This document shows, piece by piece, positions 7,870 through 12,750 of a DNA stretch of 12,750 bases (positions within the stretch are counted from its first letter, which is position 1; each line of letters starts with the position of its first letter). A program made the position numbers and the translations under genes. Source of the stretch: an uncultured Methylophaga sp. (GTDB lineage Bacteria; Pseudomonadota; Gammaproteobacteria; Nitrosococcales; Methylophagaceae); NCBI GenBank assembly GCA_946885755.1, contig CAMPHB010000011.1:1-12750 (forward strand). Direction: 5' to 3'. The notes under the pieces are model-generated. The model was not told where the DNA came from, searched no databases, and worked only from the letters and a program-made list of their open reading frames with translations.

Positions 7870-8816
7870 TTATCGCCCAGCAGTGCGCCGGCATCGGGCG
7901 GATTTGTTAACAGCCCCCGCTGCTGCAAAAACCGGCCGGTGTCATCAATCATTACCGCCAGATCATCAGACAGTAACTGGTCATTCATCGTCTTATCCGG
8001 TATCAGCAGATTTTGATAAATCGCTGGCAGTGCGGCCTCGTCAACATTCAGTCGTCCGGCAACAATGGGATAAGCTTGCTGGCGGTTATTAATCAGCACA
8101 TCCCGACCCTGCCAATAGCCGGTCAGCAGCTGTTCAACTGCTTGCGGCCGGTTTTCCAGCAGGCTCTTCCGGCTCACCAGTACATCGACAATTTTGCCAT
8201 CAACCTGGGTGCTGTCGAACAATGTTGTAAAACCAAATTGGTTGAGTTTATAAGCGGTTGGATCAAAGGTGACGACGGCATTGGCGCGATTATTTTGCAT
8301 CAATTGCAAATGCTGGTTAACAGTCGATGGCACCACCACCACTTCATCAAGTCCCAGATCGGCTTTTTGCAGCGCCTGATAGAGCAGGTAAAGACCGACG
8401 CTGTCTTCTTCAACGGCAATGCGTTTACCTTTAAGCTGCGCAACGCTGTTGATTTCCGGGCGGCTGATAATTTTATCGGCACCGGCAGAAATATTGGTGA
8501 CCAGGAGGATCTGTAGATCAGTTATTTGTTCAGAAAGTCTTAATGCTTCATCCAGCGTTAGCGCCGCGATATCCAGCTGACCCTGACGAAAAGCCCGCAG
8601 TGTTTCGGTATTAGAGCTCAGCTCTTTTAAAGCAACGCTGTTATCGGGGAAAAAGTCTAACTCACGGGCCAGATATAGCGCTTCATAGCCTGCCCAAACG
8701 TTACTGCCAACGCTCAGCGGCGGATCGCCGGCCGGCTCACAGCCAGTTATCAGCAATCCGCCAGTGAGCAGCAAACCAATTCTCAAAGCCCACAGCAAAC
8801 GTTTTAATAGGCACAT
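7866..8816 (-). CDS. Lipoprotein substrate-binding protein, NMT1/NitT-TauT type, without ABC partners
   Basis: 316 residues from the chosen start. The N-terminus MCLLKRLLWALRIGLLLTGG is a lipoprotein signal peptide ending in lipobox ITGC, with the lipidated cysteine at residue 26, so the mature protein should be tethered in the periplasm. The body has marks of NMT1/THI5-like (nitrate/taurine/pyrimidine type) binding proteins: VGSNVWAGYEALYLARELDFF, LRAFRQGQLDIAALTLDEALRL, LKGKRIAVEEDSVGLYLL, NAVVTFDPTAYKL and GKIVDVLVSRKSL. No permease or ATPase gene is adjacent, and the next gene is a GGDEF-EAL sensor overlapping by four bases, so a signalling role is more likely than uptake. The frame stays open upstream to a GTG at 8897, but that would put 27 odd residues before the signal peptide, so the ATG at 8816 is preferred; its ribosome site is weak (GGA at 8826-8828). 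The ligand cannot be told from the sequence. Confidence 0.88.
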   Translation of the reverse strand: MCLLKRLLWALRIGLLLTGGLLITGCEPAGDPPLSVGSNVWAGYEALYLARELDFFPDNSVALKELSSNTETLRAFRQGQLDIAALTLDEALRLSEQITDLQILLVTNISAGADKIISRPEINSVAQLKGKRIAVEEDSVGLYLLYQALQKADLGLDEVVVVPSTVNQHLQLMQNNRANAVVTFDPTAYKLNQFGFTTLFDSTQVDGKIVDVLVSRKSLLENRPQAVEQLLTGYWQGRDVLINNRQQAYPIVAGRLNVDEAALPAIYQNLLIPDKTMNDQLLSDDLAVMIDDTGRFLQQRGLLTNPPDAGALLGDK

Positions 8817-8850
8817 GGCCGGCAATCCGCGAAAAATAAAGCTTGTGTCA

Positions 8851-8859
8851 ACAATATCA
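8851..8859 (-). promoter_or_regulatory. Possible extended -10 element for the binding-protein/GGDEF-EAL unit
   Basis: On the minus strand the sequence reads TGATATTGT, an imperfect extended -10, about 35 bases before the preferred ATG at 8816. It would give a leader of roughly 28 bases and would exclude the upstream GTG start. No convincing -35 accompanies it. Low-confidence prediction. Confidence 0.28.
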
Positions 8860-8920
8860 CAAAAATTTGCCGGAACCAGTGCTAACATAAAAGCCACTAA
8901 AGTATTGAAAAACCGTTAGT

Positions 8921-8949
8921 TTGACGGCAGGCTTTAGTCATTGCATAGT
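8921..8949 (+). promoter_or_regulatory. Candidate sigma-70 promoter for the 82-residue/pentapeptide gene pair
   Basis: TTGACG (8921-8926) and CATAGT (8944-8949) are separated by 17 bases and match the -35 and -10 consensus at 5/6 and 4/6. The start point would fall near 8956, giving a leader of about 45 bases before the ATG at 9001. The -35 lies in a small imperfect hairpin (8913-8927), and a 7-base inverted repeat, ACTAAAG/CTTTAGT (8896-8902 and 8932-8938), surrounds it and could serve as an operator. Confidence 0.42.
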
Positions 8950-9000
8950 AACAATAATGCGTTTTAAGCATTAACGATTAAACGTTCACAGGAGCTTAAA

Positions 9001-9249
9001 ATGGAAATTCCAGGTATCGCCCCTTTTGCCGGCCAGCCGACGCTGACCAACCCGCTGAATAATGCAGATCGGCAAACCGGTCAGCAAACCAGCAATGACC
9101 AGGCAACCGAGACCGCTAGTACCACAGTCGCTCAGGAACAATCTGCAACCGCACTGACTAACGGACAAGTTGTCGAAGCTGCGCCAGAGGCGACAGATTC
9201 GGCTTTCGATCCGCAAAATCCCGGCGGCACCATTGATTTAACAGCATAA
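9001..9249 (+). CDS. 82-residue disordered protein of unknown function
   Basis: I do not recognise this protein. It is rich in T, A, Q, N and D/E, with no lysine, cysteine, tryptophan, tyrosine or histidine and only one arginine (residue 24), so it should be acidic and largely unstructured. Only the two ends look conserved in style: MEIPGIAPFAGQP at the start and DPQNPGGTIDLTA at the stop. There is no signal peptide or membrane segment. It is likely a real gene: AGGAG (8990-8994) lies six bases before the ATG, a plausible promoter lies upstream, and the next gene begins five bases after its stop. It is divergent from the binding-protein gene. A scaffold, export substrate or flagellum-related role would be speculation. 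Confidence 0.72.
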   Translation: MEIPGIAPFAGQPTLTNPLNNADRQTGQQTSNDQATETASTTVAQEQSATALTNGQVVEAAPEATDSAFDPQNPGGTIDLTA

Positions 9250-9254
9250 GCTTT

Positions 9255-9599
9255 ATGGCTGAACCGATTATTTCTCATGATCCGCTGTATCGGTTATTAC
9301 GCGACGGGCAAATTGAGCAATTTAATCAGCGTGTCAAAGCCGGTGAAGTTACCGATCTAACCGGCTGTGATTTCCGGCATATGAACTTGCAGGGCCTGGT
9401 TGCTGACAAGCTGGATTTATCCAATGGTTATTTCCGGCAGGCGGATCTGCGGGGTATCGATTTCAGAGCCTGTAAAAGCCTGGAAGGCGCCAGCATTCAT
9501 GGTGCCAAAATTTCCGGTGCCTATTTTCCCAACGCCCTGACACCTGAAGAAATCACCCTGTCTTTACAACACGGCACAAGAATGCGTTACCGCGATTAG
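9255..9599 (+). CDS. Pentapeptide-repeat protein
   Basis: 114 residues. Residues about 34-92 follow the pentapeptide pattern A(D/N)Lxx in an imperfect run: [51 protein letters not shown]. This should form a short right-handed quadrilateral beta-helix. A helical N-terminal part ([19 protein letters not shown]) and a conserved-looking C-terminal tail ([17 protein letters not shown]) flank it. From memory, proteins of this size and tail occur in Pseudomonas and relatives with no known function. It is too short to resemble the gyrase-protecting Qnr/MfpA proteins (about 180-220 residues). No strong ribosome site precedes the ATG, which sits five bases after the previous stop, so translation is probably coupled. 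Its stop codon interlocks with that of tatC on the other strand. Confidence 0.88.
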   Translation: MAEPIISHDPLYRLLRDGQIEQFNQRVKAGEVTDLTGCDFRHMNLQGLVADKLDLSNGYFRQADLRGIDFRACKSLEGASIHGAKISGAYFPNALTPEEITLSLQHGTRMRYRD

Positions 9600-10357
9600 T
9601 GCTCCGGGGTTTCGGGCGGGTTGGTTTCATCGTCTGCGGCCCGCTTTGGTAAAAACCGCGCGCACAACAAACCCAGTTCAAATAATAGCCACATTGGCAC
9701 CGCCAGCAGCGTCTGCGAAATCACGTCCGGTGGCGTCAGCAGCATACCGATGACAAATGCGCCGACAATCACATAAGGCCGCTTTTCCTGCAGGCTTTCC
9801 CGGCTGCTGGCACCAGACCAGATCAACAGCAATGTGGCGATAGGCACTTCAAAAGCCAGACCAAACGCAAAAAACAGTTTCAGCACAAAATTAAGGTAAT
9901 GGCTGATGTCGGTCATCACCGCGACGCCCTGCGGTGCGGCCTGTGTTAAAAAGCCGAAAACCAGTGGGAAAACCACAAAATAAGCGAACAAAATACCCAG
10001 TACAAACAGTACGGTACTGGCAAACATCAGTGGAAACACGATGCGCCGTTCATGCTGATACAGCCCGGGCGCAATAAAGGCCCACAACTGGTACAACAAC
10101 ACCGGCATGGCCAGCAACATCGCTGTGGTCAGTGCTAATTTAAAGGGTGCCAGAAATGGGGAGGCGACTTCTGTGGCAATCATGCTGCTGGATTCGGGCA
10201 AATGTTTGAGCAATGGCTCTGACAAAATCAGATACAAATCATTGGCAAACGGCAGTAAACAGACGGCGATCAGCAAAATGGCCAGAATGCCGCGCAGCAG
10301 GCGATCACGCAGCTCAACCAGGTGCGAAATCAGTGGCTGTTGTTCAGCGTTTTGCAT
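9596..10357 (-). CDS. tatC: Sec-independent protein translocase subunit TatC
   Basis: Polytopic inner-membrane protein, expected six helices, that with TatB forms the receptor for twin-arginine signal peptides. 253 residues, normal for the family. Residues found essential in E. coli TatC occur at the same numbers: E15 and R17 in [12 protein letters not shown]94, E103 in the first periplasm-to-cytoplasm loop region (GLYQHERR), E170 (LAFEVPIA) and D211 (LTPPDVISQ). The ATG overlaps the end of tatB by 14 bases, and the gene ends the his-hinT-tat run. Its stop overlaps that of the convergent pentapeptide gene by four bases (9596-9599). Confidence 0.98.
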   Translation of the reverse strand: MQNAEQQPLISHLVELRDRLLRGILAILLIAVCLLPFANDLYLILSEPLLKHLPESSSMIATEVASPFLAPFKLALTTAMLLAMPVLLYQLWAFIAPGLYQHERRIVFPLMFASTVLFVLGILFAYFVVFPLVFGFLTQAAPQGVAVMTDISHYLNFVLKLFFAFGLAFEVPIATLLLIWSGASSRESLQEKRPYVIVGAFVIGMLLTPPDVISQTLLAVPMWLLFELGLLCARFLPKRAADDETNPPETPEH

Positions 10358-10655
10358 CGTCGGACGGCTCTTGCGGATTCGTGTCGGCAGCGGGTTTTTC
10401 AGTTTTATCAGCCGGCGTATCCAGATCGATTTTTTCGTTCATATCCGGCAGATCGTCGGGTTTGCGCAGGGCTTGTTTGAGTTCCTCGGCGCGCAGCTCA
10501 GCAGAGATTTCATTTTTGATGGCTTGTAACTGTGCATTGGCCCGGCCCAGCCACAGACCGGTAATACGGGCCAGGCGAGGCAGTTTATCCGGGCCGACCA
10601 CAACCAGCGCGACCACCGCGATCAGCATCAGCTCCCAGAACCCGACATCAAACAC
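10344..10655 (-). CDS. tatB: Sec-independent protein translocase subunit TatB (GTG start)
   Basis: 103 residues: a single N-terminal membrane helix, an amphipathic helix and a charged, disordered cytoplasmic tail. It partners TatC in recognising twin-arginine signals. The N-terminus [30 protein letters not shown] is typical, including E8 and the GP hinge at 21-22 that separates TatB from TatA (FG). The start codon is GTG at 10655; an ATG five bases upstream (10660) is out of frame and would not give TatB. The tail ([20 protein letters not shown]) is low complexity. It lies five bases after tatA and overlaps tatC by 14 bases. Confidence 0.96.
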   Translation of the reverse strand: MFDVGFWELMLIAVVALVVVGPDKLPRLARITGLWLGRANAQLQAIKNEISAELRAEELKQALRKPDDLPDMNEKIDLDTPADKTEKPAADTNPQEPSDDAKR

Positions 10656-10660
10656 GGCAT

Positions 10661-10909
10661 TTAGCTTTTATCAGAGTCTTTTTCTTTATGCCCAGTATTT
10701 TGCTGCGGCTTATCACCGGTTTCATGGCCTAGCTGCTGATCGTCTTTGTCATCTTTATCCTGCTCACCATCTTTTAGCGAGCTTTTGAAACTGCGAATCG
10801 CGCTGCCCAAATCACCACCCAGAGAGCGGATTTTTTTGGTACCAAACAGCAGCACCACGATCACCAGAATGATCAGTAACTGCCAGACACTGATGCCACC
10901 GAATCCCAT
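10661..10909 (-). CDS. tatA: Sec-independent protein translocase subunit TatA
   Basis: 82 residues. TatA oligomers form the translocation element of the Tat system. The N-terminal segment [23 protein letters not shown] is nearly the E. coli TatA/E membrane helix, with the FG hinge at F22-G23 followed by the amphipathic helix [20 protein letters not shown]. The tail after residue 48 is very hydrophilic (D, K, Q, E rich). The ribosome site (TAGGAG on the minus strand) uses the stop codon of hinT nine bases before the ATG, so the gene is part of the same transcript. Confidence 0.98.
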   Translation of the reverse strand: MGFGGISVWQLLIILVIVVLLFGTKKIRSLGGDLGSAIRSFKSSLKDGEQDKDDKDDQQLGHETGDKPQQNTGHKEKDSDKS

Positions 10910-10918
10910 AATCTGCTC

Positions 10919-11257
10919 CTAGTGAAAACCAGGCAGGCCTTTGCCGCCCAGCAAATGAATATGTAAGTGATCAACTTCCTGGCCGCCGCCCGGACCGGTA
11001 TTAATGATGGTACGAAAACCGTTTGTCAGACCCTGAGACTGTGCCAGTTCCGGCAGTTTCAGCAACATCGTCGCCAGCAAACCGGCGTGACTGTCATCGG
11101 CATGATCCAGCCGGGCAATATGCAACTTGGGGATCACCAGTAAATGCACAGCAGCTTTTGGATTGATGTCTTTAAAAACATACAAGGTATCATCTTCGTA
11201 AACCTTGCTGGAGGGAATATCTCCGGCTACAATTTTGCAGAAAATACAGTCGCTCAT
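10919..11257 (-). CDS. hinT: HIT-family purine nucleoside phosphoramidase (HinT-like)
   Basis: 112 residues of the histidine-triad superfamily, soluble; HinT enzymes hydrolyse aminoacyl-AMP and AMP-lysine adducts. The histidine triad is [10 protein letters not shown] with H97, H99 (expected nucleophile) and H101. Other marks are [20 protein letters not shown] with C4 and C7 (a zinc pair in some relatives), [20 protein letters not shown] and [14 protein letters not shown]. The C-terminus is short (GKGLPGFH). The ATG overlaps the hisE stop by four bases, and tatA starts nine bases after its stop. Placement between hisE and tatA suggests shared transcription rather than a role in histidine synthesis. 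The family call is firm; the symbol rests on similarity to HINT/YcfF types. Confidence 0.94.
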   Translation of the reverse strand: MSDCIFCKIVAGDIPSSKVYEDDTLYVFKDINPKAAVHLLVIPKLHIARLDHADDSHAGLLATMLLKLPELAQSQGLTNGFRTIINTGPGGGQEVDHLHIHLLGGKGLPGFH

Positions 11258-11574
11258 TTCGGGCTCCGGCTGGCTTTTTCTTCAAGACCTGACAGGCCAA
11301 AACGCCGATCCAGTTCATCCAGCACAGCCTGCAGTTCAATATCATTATGCGCCAATAAAACCAGCGAGTGAAACCACAGATCAGCGGTTTCATAAATGAT
11401 TTGGCTGCGATCGCCACTTTTGCCGGCAATCACCGTTTCGGTGGCTTCTTCACCGAGTTTTTTCAGGATTTTATCGGTGCCGGCCTGATACAAACTGGCG
11501 ACATAGGAGCTGTCAGCATCAGCTTGTTTGCGTTGTTTAAGTACCTGTTCCAGCTGACGGAGAATATCGCTCAT
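11254..11574 (-). CDS. hisE: Phosphoribosyl-ATP pyrophosphatase
   Basis: 106 residues, cytoplasmic, second step of histidine synthesis: phosphoribosyl-ATP to phosphoribosyl-AMP plus pyrophosphate. It is an all-helical MazG-like protein, with metal-binding residues visible as GEEATE (E42, E43, E46) and ETADLW (E62, D65). Here it is a separate gene from hisI, unlike the fused HisIE of E. coli. Four-base overlaps join it to hisI upstream and to hinT downstream (ATGA each time), pointing to coupled translation. Confidence 0.97.
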   Translation of the reverse strand: MSDILRQLEQVLKQRKQADADSSYVASLYQAGTDKILKKLGEEATETVIAGKSGDRSQIIYETADLWFHSLVLLAHNDIELQAVLDELDRRFGLSGLEEKASRSPK

Positions 11575-11954
11575 CGGTAAATCTCTTTGGGGTCTTTGAC
11601 CACGGTCTCAACAGTTTGCCACTGACCATCCTGCAAGGCTTGAAAGAAACAATGCACTCTGCCGGTGTGACAGGCAATACCACCCACTTGTTCAACTTCC
11701 AGCAAAATCGCGTCATTATCACAATCCAACCGGATATTTTTGATTAGCTGCTGGTGGCCGGACTGTTCACCTTTATGCCAGATTTTTTGCCGCGAACGTG
11801 ACCAGTAAACCGCATGGCCGGTTTCTGCAGTGAGCTTTAACGCTTCACGGTTGGCCCAAGCAAGAGTGAGCACTTGCTTACTTTTATAATCTTGCGTGAT
11901 AACAGGTGCCAGACCATCATTGTTCCATTTCACCTGATCCAGCCAGTTGCTCAT
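11571..11954 (-). CDS. hisI: Phosphoribosyl-AMP cyclohydrolase
   Basis: 127 residues, cytoplasmic, third step of histidine synthesis: opens the adenine ring of phosphoribosyl-AMP. The metal sites are complete: DCDNDA gives magnesium ligands D77, D79 and D81, and C78, C95 and C102 (DCD and CHTGRVHC) supply the zinc ligands of the dimeric enzyme. Other family motifs are [33 protein letters not shown] and DPKEIY at the end. Its ATG overlaps the hisF stop and its stop overlaps the hisE start, each by four bases. Confidence 0.98.
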   Translation of the reverse strand: MSNWLDQVKWNNDGLAPVITQDYKSKQVLTLAWANREALKLTAETGHAVYWSRSRQKIWHKGEQSGHQQLIKNIRLDCDNDAILLEVEQVGGIACHTGRVHCFFQALQDGQWQTVETVVKDPKEIYR

Positions 11955-12724
11955 AAGCGCACCTCAATGCCCTGCTCGGCCATTTGTTGTTTGGCTTCAC
12001 CGACAGTGTGTTCACCGAAGTGGAAGATGCTGGCAGCCAGCACCGCATCGGCATGACCGAGTTTGATGCCGTCAGTTAAATCCTGCAACTGGCCAACGCC
12101 GCCGGAGGCAATCACCGGCACCACCACTGCGTCACTGACGGCGCGGGTTAGATCCAGATCAAAACCGGATTTAGTGCCATCGCGATCCATACTGGTCAGC
12201 AGAATTTCGCCGGCACCATAAGCGACCATTTTTTTGGCCCATTCCACGGCATCAATACCGGTTGGCTGGCGACCGCCATGGGTAAATATTTCCCAGCGTG
12301 GGGTTTCATTTTCAGCCGATACCCGTTTGGCATCAATCGCGACGACAATGCATTGTGAGCCGAATTTTTCGGCCGCTTCACGGACAAATTCTGGATTTTT
12401 TACGGCGGCGGAATTAATGCCGACCTTGTCCGCACCGGCGTTGAGCATTTTGCGGATATCAGCGACGCTGCGAATACCGCCGCCGACGGTCAGTGGGATA
12501 AACACCTGACTGGCCACGGCCTCAACCACATGATGCATAGTGTCGCGATTATCATGGGTAGCGGTAATGTCGAGAAAAGTCAGTTCGTCAGCGCCCTGCG
12601 CATCATAGCGTTTGGCGATTTCGACCGGATCACCAGCATCACGGATATCAACGAACTGTACGCCTTTGACGACGCGACCGGCATCGACATCCAGGCAGGG
12701 AATAATACGTTTGGCCAGTGCCAT
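11951..12724 (-). CDS. hisF: Imidazole glycerol phosphate synthase, cyclase subunit
   Basis: 257 residues, a (beta-alpha)8 barrel that with HisH converts PRFAR and glutamine-derived ammonia to imidazole glycerol phosphate and AICAR. The catalytic acids are present: D12 in IIPCLDVD and D131 in VVAIDAKR. Phosphate-binding segments are LTVGGGIRS (about 78-86) and VIASGGVG, and [13 protein letters not shown] is also typical. Full length and intact. No Shine-Dalgarno sequence precedes the ATG, which shares its first base with the stop (TGA) of an upstream frame, so it is probably translated by coupling. First complete gene of the his-hinT-tat run; hisH and hisA would be expected further upstream, outside the window. 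Confidence 0.98.
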   Translation of the reverse strand: MALAKRIIPCLDVDAGRVVKGVQFVDIRDAGDPVEIAKRYDAQGADELTFLDITATHDNRDTMHHVVEAVASQVFIPLTVGGGIRSVADIRKMLNAGADKVGINSAAVKNPEFVREAAEKFGSQCIVVAIDAKRVSAENETPRWEIFTHGGRQPTGIDAVEWAKKMVAYGAGEILLTSMDRDGTKSGFDLDLTRAVSDAVVVPVIASGGVGQLQDLTDGIKLGHADAVLAASIFHFGEHTVGEAKQQMAEQGIEVRL

Positions 12725-12750
12725 CAGAATTGCAGCGGCGGATTCAGCTG
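12724..12750 (-). CDS. Last codons of an upstream gene (possibly hisA)
   Basis: On the minus strand the window begins with eight codons reading QLNPPLQF followed by TGA, whose final A is the first base of the hisF ATG. A one-base stop/start overlap fits the close packing of this operon. By position the gene may be hisA, which often precedes hisF, but eight residues cannot show this. One of the other two frames (GCTGAATCC...) is also open here, so even the frame is inferred from the overlap. Confidence 0.35.
   Translation of the reverse strand, partial: QLNPPLQF

Noticed and set aside
8013..8516. 167-residue frame on the plus strand
   Set aside because: Antisense to the binding-protein gene; no family features.
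8846..8851. Perfect TTGACA on the minus strand as a -35 for the binding-protein gene
   Set aside because: At 16-18 bases downstream there is no -10-like sequence (GGATTG), and the start point would fall at about the start codon.
8817..8897. GTG-initiated 27-residue N-terminal extension of the binding protein
   Set aside because: It would place non-signal residues ahead of a good lipoprotein signal peptide; the ATG at 8816 starts exactly at MCLLKR and is preferred.
1..12750. Insertion sequences, CRISPR arrays, tRNA or rRNA genes, riboswitches
   Set aside because: No transposase, direct-repeat array, cloverleaf or known riboswitch-like leader was visible; gaps between genes are mostly too short to hold them.

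Overview
The window reads as a stretch of chromosome from a free-living gammaproteobacterium, with mid-range GC and short spacers. The order argS-priA and the block hisF-hisI-hisE-(hinT)-tatA-tatB-tatC recall the layout near argS/priA and hisIE/tatABC in Pseudomonas. The protein sequences themselves (PriA, FolA, TatC, TIGR02647-like, pentapeptide protein) also look gammaproteobacterial. A methylotroph or sulfur oxidiser of the Methylophaga kind would fit, but the genus is a guess. No insertion sequence, phage gene, CRISPR array, tRNA or rRNA was seen.

Layout. 1-3070 (minus): priA followed by argS, which runs off the left edge. 3071-3500: the only long non-coding stretch, holding a tight cluster of DnaA boxes (three perfect, one near-match) between the divergent genes priA and folA. 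3501-3992 (plus): folA, whose end overlaps convergently with a small TIGR02647-like gene (3982-4215, minus). 4255-8816 (minus): a two-gene unit made of a lipoprotein substrate-binding protein and a 1204-residue membrane-anchored PAS-GGDEF-EAL protein, overlapping by 4 bases. 9001-9599 (plus): an 82-residue disordered protein of unknown function and a pentapeptide-repeat protein. 9596-12750 (minus): a compact his-hinT-tat run (hisF, hisI, hisE, hinT, tatA, tatB, tatC), preceded by the last few codons of an unidentified gene.

How they work together. The his genes supply the cyclase and two early steps of histidine synthesis. TatABC exports folded proteins. PriA restarts replication forks, ArgS charges tRNA-Arg and FolA makes tetrahydrofolate. 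The accessory part is the binding-protein/c-di-GMP pair. No ABC permease or ATPase lies beside the binding protein, and the GGDEF-EAL protein has a periplasmic domain of about 150 residues. I infer that the pair senses a small molecule and adjusts c-di-GMP, by analogy with NspS-MbaA of Vibrio cholerae. That pair and the DnaA-box cluster are the two points most worth checking.
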